Source: Epiperipatus broadwayi (Eukaryota > Onychophora > Udeonychophora > Euonychophora > Peripatidae). From it: a DNA stretch of 64,000 nucleotides. The notes beneath the pieces are model-generated. The model made no database searches and was not told where the DNA came from. It saw only the letters and a list, made by a program, of their open reading frames with translations. The stretch spans positions 9,547,845 through 9,611,844 of the forward strand of contig JAQFVV010000027.1 in assembly GCA_028023455.1 (NCBI GenBank), written 5' to 3'. This document shows, one piece after another, positions 45,105 through 55,299 of the stretch. A program made the position numbers and the translations under genes. The first letter of the stretch is position 1. Each line of letters starts with the position of its first letter.

Positions 45105-47860
45105 TATATTGTAACGGTATGGTCGGATATACCCCGATGTTCCGGTCCGCAAATACATTTGAATACACAGATCAACTTCATCAATCAGCTGGTTCATCCA
45201 CAACATATAATTAACTTATATCCTATCTAAAAGTGCTAGTACACTTATCTTTTATATCCTAAAGTTGATAGTGCCAAATGCAACAGTCCGGTCCATCCCC
45301 ATATATAAGAGAAAGAGAGCAAGCTTGCATCTAACTACTGTTGGACCTAGGGTCTTCATGTAGGATGCTAGAGATACCACGATGAAATACTAAGAAAATG
45401 TCAATCTTGATAAAAAATTGTACATAGTTATATATATATATGTTGATCGTATTGTGTTTTGTTAAACAGACGATGACTTAAATAAATAATTATAGTAATA
45501 AAAAAATAAATCAAGTGTAGTAATATCTGAATATAAGAGAGATAAGAATATAATATAAATTTATTTTATAATTTTTTTTTTTTTTAATGAATCGATATAA
45601 AAAAAATTTAAAAGATGCGACGCTGGTTTTTAAACAATAGGAATAGCGTCAAGATAAAAAGGAAATAAAAAAAAATCATTTCGTTATTCTTGCTCTGTGT
45701 TCTTTCTGACAAGTCTTGTTTTATCAGAATTATTATTTTAATATTGTTTGTGCAAAATGAACATTTTTCGTAAAGTAGCGTCGCAACAAATATCAATGAT
45801 TTCTTAATTAATTCGTCTTTTGGATAAAGAGTAAAGGAAATGAATGGAACATTATTCTAATTTATTAAGCAGATAAATGGAAATAATTTATCAATTTAAA
45901 TTTTAAAAAAAAGAAAAGTAATATGATTTTTGTTTAAAAGAAACTGAAAAAAGAAATCAGAACGGTTGATTTAATTTAATGTTTATATAGCCTATATTAC
46001 AAATAATAAAGAGCTTTATTCTGTCTATAAATATATTTTATTAAATGCAAACTGCATATATATTTATATAAAGTTATATATATAGTTAAAGTATGAAATA
46101 CATTGGCTAAAGGGCTTAATTGTGTTGGGTGGAACATTTTTTCTTATCCACTATGGCCATATAAGTATAAATATTTAACTGTCTACAATTTAATTGTCTG
46201 AGAAGTTGAGATCTACACAAAATGAAAATCTACGTGAGGAGTAACATAAAGCTACCTACTGCCAATTTAAATAAATTCAGGATGTGTTATATAAAGTTAA
46301 TCAGGAGTTCTTCAACATCTATAATAAAAAGTGGTTAAACCGTAAGAACTTTGTATAAAGAGGACTCTGAAAAATAATTATGCTTTAACATATCGATTCA
46401 AAAGATTGTAAAATTATGTTTTATTTTCTGTTGTATCAATCTGTATTTTTATTTATTATCTCATATTTGGAAAATGGTATTTCTAATTCTACAGGGAACA
46501 GTCCAATATATGAAAATATCAAGAGAATAGGGGAGGGGGAAGGTTGAAAAGTCTCTTTTTTTAAAAAAAAAATTTAGGTGATTTATTTTCTACCAAGAGA
46601 TTTGGGACTGAAATATGCACAAAAAAATTATGAGCTTCACTAGAATATTTAATGGTAAGAGTTTTTTTTTAAAAGCCACTGATATAAACTATGCTACCAC
46701 ATGATATGACTATTTATTATATATGTGTTACTAATAGTATTTCTTAAAATATAATGAGTAAATGATTAACACTTTTAAAATAGTATTCTTTATCATTTTC
46801 TATCATATTCTGTGTTGTTTTATTATGATACTTTTCCACAATTAAAATTGCATACTATATCTGAGGTTGCATTTAAATTTATATGGAGTTAGCAATCTCA
46901 CTTATAATTAATAATTTTTTTAAAAATTATCTTGGATATACAGATGTCTATATTATGAGTATCTATCATGGGATGTAAGGGTGGTTACTTTAAATTGTTT
47001 AAGTAAAAAAATGATAGATATTCATCATAGACATAAAAGCTGTAAGTACTTGTAGGGAGATATCCAAATAATTTATGGGCATTTGTAAATATTTTTCTTT
47101 ATTGAAATTTTTTTATTCTAAATTGATTGGGAACTTATTTTATGTTTAAATATATTTTATTGTTGTGTAAATAAATATTATGAAGTTTTGTTAATTGACA
47201 AGATCTCTGTAGTTTTGTTGATCCAGCATTTATATTCAGTTTAGCATTTACATTCAGTCCAGCATTTACATTCCATCTTATAGCCAATATTTTACACATG
47301 CACACATCCACATTATTGTTTAATAAGCATGTGAGAGAACATTAAATAAAAGTTATTTCTTTCTAATAGATAGGATGTGTTATTTTAGTTCTTGATTAAC
47401 AGTTTGCATAGATACATACCTGTTAAGAGAGTCGAATGCGAATTCTTCCTGAGTTCGAATATCTGAGGCAACGGTTTTGGAAGAGTGGTGAGATGTGAGA
47501 TGAACTGATTTGAATTACATATAGATTTGATAGTTAATGCTTAGGCTAGTCTATTAAAGATAGATGTAATCACGAGTCAGGTATCAGGTATTTTATCTAG
47601 CATCCTACATGAAGACCCTAGGTCCGATAGTAGTTAGATGCGAGCTTGCTCTCTTTCTCTTATATATGTGGATGGACCAGACTATTGCATTTGGCACTAA
47701 CTTTAGGATATGGCAGATAGGTGTACCAGCACTTTTAGATTTGATGTAAGTTGATTATATGTTATAAACGAACCAGCTGATTGTTGAAGTTGATCTGTGT
47801 ATTCAAATGTATTTGCAGACCGGAACATCTGGGTATATCCGACCATACCATTACAATATA
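45105..47860. mobile_element. DNA element with ~265-bp terminal inverted repeats
   Basis: The left arm 45105-45372 and right arm 47596-47860 are inverted copies at roughly 90% identity. Examples are TGTAACGGTATGGTCGGATA against its complement, and GAGAAAGAGAGCAAGCTTGC against GCGAGCTTGCTCTCTTTCTC. The outer ends read TTGTAAC...; both are flanked by TATATA, compatible with a short target duplication but also with chance in this sequence. The 2.2-kb interior (45373-47595) has no recognisable ORF. I cannot assign a superfamily. It may be a fold-back-type or other non-autonomous long-TIR element. Confidence 0.7.
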
Positions 47861-49885
47861 TAATACCAGATTTAACTAGGTATACAACTAATAAATTACT
47901 TTTACAATTGTAGTTTTGCCAGAAGGCTTACTAAAATAGATCACCTTTAAATGTCCCTAGATCCCACTTGTGGCTTTCATTTGAAATGTTACTGGATATT
48001 AAGGTTTGTCTAAGTACATCTAGGTGTTGCTTCTAATATGATACACGTGCCCCTTCAACAGTTTGTATCTTGATTGTTTTAATACTTCTCTGGAGTTATC
48101 TTAATATTTCCATGAATATCTTTAATTTATATTTTAAGACTTCTAGGAATAATTAATCAGTTTTATCTGCCTTAGGAAAAACTAATTAGTTTTGTTAATC
48201 TGTTTTAATGTAACAACTTGATTATATATATTTTAATTAAATATTCCTTTCTTTCATTATATATTTAATTAAGTATTCCTTTCATTTATAATTCTATACT
48301 CTAATTATTATCATTTTATAGTTTAACCTAAATGCTTTAAAATATAAATATTTAAAATATTTTTTTAGTATATCAAATGTGTGTGTGCAGATATCTAACA
48401 TGCTGAATTCTATTATTGTTATTAACTAAGCTGTACCTAGATAACAGTAATTATTAACCAATGAAATATTAGCACAAGTGTTATTAAAATGGTAGTAAGG
48501 TCAAGAATAAGAAGCAAATTTGTAGCAAAAATGTATTGTTTTTGATTTATTCAAATTCACTGTCAATTAAAAGCGATCCATTTATTAAATACAAGCAGAT
48601 CACCATTAATTATTTCTTTATGATAAGAAATTGCAGCATTGGATAGAACTATTTCATCTGCAAAAAGTCTTTATAAATTGTAAAAGCACGATTTATAATT
48701 TTTTTTACCAATTTGGTCAAGGTACTTAGGTCAGTTAATCAAAAGATTTGTGACGGGACTTAAAATTAGTTATTTACTCAAGCTAACTATTATATAACTA
48801 CTGACATTTGAAATGAAACTTAAGAGTTAAACGGGGTGAATGGTGCTATATTTTTATGGCTGTTTTGGAATATTTTTGTGATCTTATCTAGTAAACATCA
48901 AAATGGAATGTACTTTGGGTGATATATTTTTAAATTTGAACTGATTAAAAGCAAAATAAGAACTTTACTTTCTTGGCCTTTAGATCCAGTCCTTACCAAT
49001 TCACAGCTGATATTAAAAATCCATTGTATTAATCACCAGATCTCAGAATATTAAACCTAAACCATGGAATTAATTTTGAATTGCCTTTAGGAGCAGTAAT
49101 TTGCTTATTCAATTGATTCTACTCCAAAACCATCTATTGTAAGCTTGATTAATCGATGAACGCACTAAATGCTATATTCACACTTTCAGATTTTAATCCA
49201 TTTTATTGATTAAAAATCCGGTGATGGAATAATATTAACAGCTAATCCATGCTGGTAATAAACATTGAATTGCTGTTAGATACAGATACTTGCTTATTTT
49301 ATTGATTCCATCTCGGAGACAACCAATAAGCGCTATATGGTAGTATTATGTATGAAACTAACTTCTGACTATCATTCATTTTTATTTACAAGCTGGACTA
49401 CATTGACAATCTAGCCACTGCTTCTAGTTTTATAGTTCATAACTTATAAAAAAAAATATATGCTAAGATTTGAACCCAAGCTAATTTGCTCATATAATTA
49501 TATACATTGCAAATAGAGTTGAATATAATGAATGAAAATCAAGTAATGCTTTGTGATTTAAATCTTAGAAGTGAAAAGAAATTAATGAAATGATGGAAAC
49601 AAAAAAATATAACAAAGAGGTAAGATATATAAAGGACCAAGAAGCTCTGGAATTAAATGCTAAAAAGAATGCATAATATTTTATATATAGTAGATGTAAA
49701 CAATTTTATTAATAAAAATAGATTTGAAGAAATACAATATAAAGTAAAAAGTGATGAGACATGAATGTTAAAAGAATAAATGGACTTTGAATCACCACAG
49801 GCAAAAATATATATTTACAATTTAATTAAACATCACGTGATCCCAGTTAACACAATACTATTCAACAGTAAATTCGTTTTTGTTC
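47861..49885. other. Intergenic sequence with a LINE relic and repeat fragments
   Basis: At 48690-49020 the plus strand gives FTNLVKVLRSVNQK, a GVNGAIF-like turn and MYFG...FKFELIKSKIRTL (from a LINE RT palm, YFR.R.DGKLFNL..LKAKTK). A family-1 hammerhead scrap (CCACTTGTGGCTTTCATTTG) lies near 47965-47990. The remainder is unrecognised. Confidence 0.4.
48690..49020 (+). pseudogene. LINE reverse transcriptase fragment
   Basis: NLVKVLRSVNQK corresponds to the (D)LTKAFDTVNR palm motif A. The downstream FKFELIKSKIRTL matches the FNL.RL.AKT segment of CR1-like LINEs. Short and heavily mutated. Confidence 0.4.
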
Positions 49886-50130
49886 ACCATGCCGTCTAGT
49901 GAAAGCCTTAATAATCAAGAGATGCCAGTGCTTAATAAATCCCTATCCTATTCAATATTCCCAGACTAGTTTCTAGATTTTGGCTTTCATCATTCAAAGC
50001 TTCTCACTAATGAAAGTCTAAAACTAGAAACTAATTCAGAGATATTAAATAGAACATTACTGGGTAGAAATTTATTATGCACCACCATGTTGCATCTATT
50101 GATGACTTACAGTAGGTGGCATGAATGTGA
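49886..50130. repeat. Family-1 hammerhead element, head-to-head with almost no centre
   Basis: A minus ribozyme segment (49961-50000, ATGATGA...CTAGAAACTAGTCTGGGAA) directly abuts a plus segment (50000-50045, CACTAATGA...CTAGAAACTAATTCAGAGA). Outer ends are GCCGTCTAGTGAAAGCCTTA on the left and GATGACTTACAGTAGGTGGC on the right. It is the compact form of the arrangement at 9484-10198. Confidence 0.5.
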
Positions 50131-50149
50131 TGATAAAAAAGAACATTCA

Positions 50150-52640
50150 TGATTCTGATGAAAACCAGCGATTTCTTTCAAGTTCATTACCCACAAAACA
50201 ATTATTCGGGATGTAATGATTTTGTAACAATAAATGTATTGCTAATAGGTATTTAAAAATAGGATCTTTTTTTTATCAGGGCATCTTTCAGCTTGATTCC
50301 ACCATACTGCGAACACTCACCAGTACAGATAGCTAGATCATCCTCTGTCACTACTTATGCATTTTGTGAATAACCTTCACTTTTAAGATAAGTTAGAGTT
50401 ATCAAATACTCTGAATTGTAGATGTGGGTATTTAGATGTTTGACATCTCTAATTCACCTGAATAGCAAAAATTTATCTATGAAATGCATGCATAGAGAAG
50501 GATAGTCTGTTTTTATGCTGATGTGAAGTTGTGATAGAGGAGTTGAGATGAGGATACACTTATAGAGCCAGAAGGATTTATATTTCCTTAAACAGTTATT
50601 TGGATGAAGAAAGCTAGAACATCAGATCATACAATTGGAGCTTGAGAGTTGTCTAGAAAAGAGGTTAATATTTGTTTTATAAAAAAATGATTCTGAGTAA
50701 ATTGTTTCATTCTGTTAAATATTAATAAAATAAATTATACACTATCTTAAATTTATGCTTTTTATCAAGATGTTTCCGAGTTTTGATTGTGTAACAGCCT
50801 TTTTCAGAATTGTAATGTTTTTTCAATAAGGTTATAGTATTAAACATCCTCCAATTGCTCATGAGAACACACCTGTTGGACTGCACCACATCTATTGTGT
50901 TTATATATACTCTGTATAAATACTACATTAAATATTTATTAAGATTATATGCACAAATATCAGTTATACCATACACCTGATATGTTGGTTAGTCATAGAA
51001 GCTAGTTGCCATGCAACTATTGAAGCAAGGAATTTCAGATGCCCTTCTCAATGTGCCTAACACTTCCAGATGTACCATGACACTTCTTGTGTAGATATAG
51101 TGACAATTCTAGGTGTACTGTGATGGCTTGCCTCATGTTAGGTATATACTCTAGAAGCTTCCAGTTCAACATCAACTTGCCTCACTACTTTAACAACCTT
51201 GTGGACTATGTGCATAGTGATGTTCAGTTATATGACCTTGCCTCCAAATGGACTGCCAATTTATAATCAGATCCCCTTCCTTAATGGAAGCAATTGGATT
51301 CCCCAGCATCATTACTTATTGACCCTGTTTCTGCCATTAGTTATATTTTATCTCTGCTTATATTCATTAGTTTGTAGTCATGAATCTGATCAAATTAGTT
51401 GATGGTAAGTTGGGTCATAACAATTATTAACTCTTATCATTTTCCAAAACTAGATATTCAATTCTCAATGAATCAGTTTTAAAAGTTTTCATATTCTTAA
51501 TTTTCTTCATATATTGTCCGGTCTTGGTAGTAAAAATTTATTGGTAAATTACTTCTTTTTTGTACCAAATATATTTCTTGTGGTTCTTAATAAAGTATTG
51601 GTTATTTTCTAATATATTTCAATCAAATCTGAATGATATTTCAAAGTTGTTAATATTTTAAAATGATTTGCAAGTCCTAGTTTAAATTCATTTGAATGTT
51701 TTTGAAGATTAAAAATATTAATAGTTAATACTGACTTTCATAATAGTTTTCATCTCTCTTTGCATTGACATGTTTTTTATATCTTCATTTAAATGCTTTC
51801 ATATCTATTTCTGTTCAGCATTTTTCTCAAAGAAAAAAATCGTAGTACGAGTCCACAAATTTGTTTTCTTTCTCATTTCTGCCATAGTAACCACTTTCCC
51901 CCACAATACTTTCAGCTTTCAATCGTTTATCATCATTTACATTAAAATCTTCCATGACAAATTTACGATAGTTTAGTCTGATCAAAACCATTTTGTATAT
52001 CTATATAAAAATCTTCTACTTCATCACGAGAATTTAAGTTGAAATGTGCTAATTTACTGTTTAAAATTTTAACTTCTATCAATTATTAAAGTGACATTCA
52101 GTCTTCATTCTTATATAATTGATTATTAGTTTAATAATTAATACCATGTTTTCATCTGGCTGAAATCATGCTTTTATCAATTTTCGCAAGGGTAAGCTTA
52201 TAAGCATCAACCAAGCTTAAAGGACAGACAGATCCATTCTATTTTTGATCCTTTGTCAAAGTGTTATTGAATTATAGCTTGATGGCAAATTAGTTGACCC
52301 ATTAATTACACTGAACCATATTTAATACAGAATTGTAAATTTTTGCTTATATTTTAGTATAGTTAAGAATCAATAACTAATAAACTGGTATGATTTTTTT
52401 AGGTTTTTTTCATAAAAAAGAAAATATCTGAGTATACTTTTTATCACATTGCTATAGTTAGCATAATTGCACAGACATTAAAGATGTAGCCATATTTTTT
52501 TTGTTCCCATATGTTTTTGAAAATGAACCATTAGAATAGTCACAAATTTCGCTCTTTTCATATATCTTAGATAATTGCGAATCATTATGTATTATTTACA
52601 TTACATGATCACTGTTTCTTATGCTTGCCCATAACTGTTA
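50150..52640. other. Intergenic sequence without a recognised gene
   Basis: It includes an open frame at 51199-51402 (MWTMCIVMFSYMTLPPNGLP...) with hydrophobic stretches but no family resemblance. Region 50860-51330 is slightly richer in GC and may be an unidentified repeat. Confidence 0.35.
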
Positions 52641-52654
52641 TAAAACAGGTAAAA

Positions 52655-52835
52655 CTCTCCATACAGTAGTGCAATCTCTCATATCCAAAACTCATTGACA
52701 AAGATCATAAGCCAGAAACTAATCTGGGGATATTGGATGAGTAGGCACTATATAGGAATTTTATGCACATGCCTTTCGGCATCCATTGATTACTCTGGCT
52801 TGCACTGAGTGGCAATACTGTATGGAGAGTTTTGC
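52655..52835 (+). repeat. Family-1 hammerhead repeat, core decayed
   Basis: TCCATACAGTAGTGCAATCT at the left and GAGTGGCAATACTGTATGGA at the right are inverted ends. Between them, TTGACAA...CCAGAAACTAATCTGGGGAT is the ribozyme relic. The tail CATCCATTGATTACTCTGGC is conserved. Confidence 0.55.
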
Positions 52836-53627
52836 CTGTTTAATATTATTAATATTTATAAATTAAATTTCATAATAGAAATTATTATGGATATATATTT
52901 TTTTTGATTGTAGTGAATGACATTATAGATTTGAATATTAGAAACTATTCATATTTTTTCTGTTTCCATTTATTTTAGAACATACAATTAAATTACATTT
53001 GTTCGTAAAATATTGTTAGATATTAGTCTTTTGACATATTTTGCTTCTTCATGATAGCAGATTATAATAATACCCAGATATTATAAATTATGGTACCTTA
53101 TTTTTTGTTTTCATTTATTTTGAATATGGTTTTAAATATCATACACAATTGTATTATAGATATGAAGAAAGCATATGAATAAACTCACATTGATATGATT
53201 TTTTAATAATTGGACATTTTCATTGCTGAATGCCCTATAGAAGTTGATATTTTTGCTTATATTTTGGATACCATGGATGAGCAATAGAACTTTTAATTTT
53301 GTGAGTTGGAATAAGAATATTTTATCTGAAATCTTGAAATAACCACAAGAGAACAGAAGATGAAACAATAGAAATAAAAAATAACTTCATAAGGAAATAA
53401 ACAAATCCAGAAAAAAGGAAACAAATAAGTTTCAATAACTTTTAAAAATCTTTTCATAAAGAACATAAATGTAAACAATACAAAATAAACAATGGTGTAA
53501 GTTTTCATCAACAAATAACAGCACATTAAAAATTACAAAAAACTGAATTATTTATTAAATTTGTATTAGAACAAGAAATCAAAAAATATTAAACAAATCC
53601 ACTTTTCTTATTACTATTACAACAGTA

Positions 53628-53960
53628 ATAAACTCTCCATACAGTAGTGCCACCCAGTGCAAGTCACAGTAATCAATGGATGCATGAAAGTTTAAAACAG
53701 TAGCAAACTCTCCATACAGTAGTGCCATCCAGTGCAAGCCACAGTAATAAATGGATGCATGAAAGTTTATCATAAAATCTACCAATATTCCCAAGCCAGT
53801 TTCTAGCTTGTGGCTTTCATCAGTGAGGAGCTTTGGACCTGAGATCTGGAAACTCTGATGAGTAGCCACAAAATAGGGATTTTATGTGCAAATCTTGCAT
53901 TCATTGATTACTAAGGTTGCATTATTACATGGAAATTTTTCTATTGTATTAAAATGTTGT
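53628..53960. repeat. Family-1 hammerhead element with duplicated left end
   Basis: The terminal block AACTCTCCATACAGTAGTGC occurs twice (53635 and 53708). Then come a minus hammerhead (53789-53829) and a short inverted return (CTGATGAGTAGCCACAAAAT, CATTGATTACTAAGGTTGCA). The right arm is truncated. Confidence 0.55.
53789..53829 (-). ncRNA. Hammerhead ribozyme, family 1, cleavage triplet mutated
   Basis: Minus strand: TCCTCA, CTGATGA, AAGCCACAAGCTA, GAAA all at consensus. CTAGTCTGGGGA has become CTGGCTTGGGAA, which destroys the NUH triplet. It is the best view of the consensus catalytic core of this family. Confidence 0.55.
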
Positions 53961-54333
53961 GGTAAGCACAGGAAATGCTGATCATGTGATGTTTTAATGG
54001 TTTTATATTACAAGAATCAAGAAAGATGGATGTTTAATTTTTTATAAATTTATCATTGCATAAAGGATCAAAAATTTAAAAAAATGTTTTTATTTATAAA
54101 AATGTAATAAAAAGTAAAAATAAATATACTAAAAAGGTAAATTTCTTCGGTTTTCATAGTATTCTTGATATATCTATAAGTAACCAAAATAAAAGTAAGT
54201 GGCACTCATGTTTAAAAATATTTCCCCAAATTTTCACAAAACTCTTGATACTAAAATAAGTGTAGGGCATTCATATTTGTCAACATGAGCACGCTTTTAT
54301 TTTGGTCGCACATCAAAAATACTTAGAAAGCTG

Positions 54334-54429
54334 TTAAGCATTGGTGGTCGAGAGGTCAGCGACGGCTACAAGCAGTTGTCCCGGGTTAGTGGGTTCGCTT
54401 CCCGGCTGATGCTATGACACATGAGAAAA
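54334..54429 (+). mobile_element. tRNA(Leu/Ser)-like SINE with perfect target duplication
   Basis: The insert starts TTAAGCATTGGTGGTCGAGA (box A), has box B GGGTTCGCTTCCC, ends CTGATGCTATGACACATGAG plus an A-run. AGCATTG and (C)TGATGCT can pair as an acceptor stem. It is flanked by AAAAATACTTAGAAAGCTG at 54315-54333 and again at 54430-54448 (19 bp, identical), which proves insertion by target-primed reverse transcription and suggests it is fairly young. Same family as 16891-17003. Confidence 0.85.
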
Positions 54430-54514
54430 AAAAATACTTAGAAAGCTGAAGAAATTTTCTTTCCCTTTTAGAACATTTACGTGAATAAAAATGTTTTCTT
54501 TTCCATTAGTTTTA

Positions 54515-54775
54515 ATTAGAGTGGGTTTGAACAAAGACTTTAAAGATCCCTTCAACTATCCATTCCATCTTATATAACCGATACACATGACCACACACGT
54601 GAAAAAAATAAATGATCTGCAATATATGTATTTCATACGAACCAGCACTTATCAGTTGGAGTGGATAGTTGAAGGGAGCTTGAAAGTCTGTGTTCAAACC
54701 CCCTCTAATTACATCTAAAGTTCAGTATATACATTATACTTGTATTCAAATATTATTAGCTTTTAAATTTAGATA
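54515..54775. mobile_element. Family-2 hammerhead/tRNA-like element, compact inverted form
   Basis: On the left, the minus strand carries a hammerhead relic (54618-54659), the AGATCATTTATTTTTTTCAC spacer and a tRNA-like block (box B TTGTTCAAACC). On the right, a forward tRNA-like block (GTGGATAGTTGAAGGGAGCT; box B GTGTTCAAACCCC) is followed by the tail CTAATTACATCTAAAGTTCA and TATATACATTATACTTGTAT. The same tail sits at the left end of the 39560 element. Confidence 0.55.
54618..54659 (-). ncRNA. Hammerhead ribozyme relic, family 2
   Basis: Minus strand: CCAA, CTGATAA (G8 mutated), GTGCTGGTTCGTAT, GAAA, TACATATATTGC. One conserved core G is lost and stem II is shortened by a one-base deletion. 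Confidence 0.45.
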
Positions 54776-54974
54776 CAATTTAGTACTGCTAGATGGTAGG
54801 TGGTCAACTCAGATATGGGTATTTAGTCATTCACATCTGGAGTCAAAAGATTATAAATCACTCCTGATTGATAAGATAGATATCAATGTATTAATATAAA
54901 TCATACTGTAAATAATTTGGTACTGATAAATAATCAACAAATGATCAAAAGATAAGAAAGGGATAGTGACATGG

Positions 54975-55017
54975 AACAACTGATGAGTGTTGGTTCAGTA
55001 TGAAATGCATCTTAGTT
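54975..55017 (+). ncRNA. Intact minimal hammerhead ribozyme, family 2
   Basis: CTGATGA at 54980-54986. A 6-bp stem II (GTGTTG 54987-54992 with CAGTAT 54996-55001, loop GTT) has three Watson-Crick pairs and three G.U wobbles. GAA is at 55002-55004, the 6-nt palindrome ATGCAT at 55005-55010, and the cleavage base C at 55011 gives the triplet ATC. AACAA (54975-54979) pairs with TTAGTT (55012-55017) with one bulged A. Every catalytic core base is at consensus, the only such case in this family here. Confidence 0.65.
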
Positions 55018-55150
55018 ATCTTTATTCACATTTCAAGAATATATGTTGAATGGAAGCTTTAAGTATATCTAAAAGGGTTCTAATGTAATGTCACCACCAT
55101 TCACAATTAGTAAATAATGTTCAAGGCTAGATAGGTTTATAAGTAAATTC

Positions 55151-55279
55151 ATAGAAATCAGTCAACATTTAGACAATCACAATATTAATAACAATCTCAC
55201 TCTGTTGTCAAGGCAACCTTGACAACTGATTGAGATTGTTATTGATATTAGGATTATCTAAATGTTGACTGATTTCTAT
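55151..55279. repeat. Near-perfect 63-bp-arm hairpin
   Basis: ATAGAAATCAGTCAACATTT at 55151 returns as AAATGTTGACTGATTTCTAT ending at 55279. The arms meet at the centre in CAAGGCAACCTTG with almost no loop and only scattered mismatches. No ORF and no hammerhead core. It could be a fold-back MITE or another inverted Penelope-type copy. Confidence 0.7.
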
Positions 55280-55299
55280 AACCATTAGTGAAAGATGTT

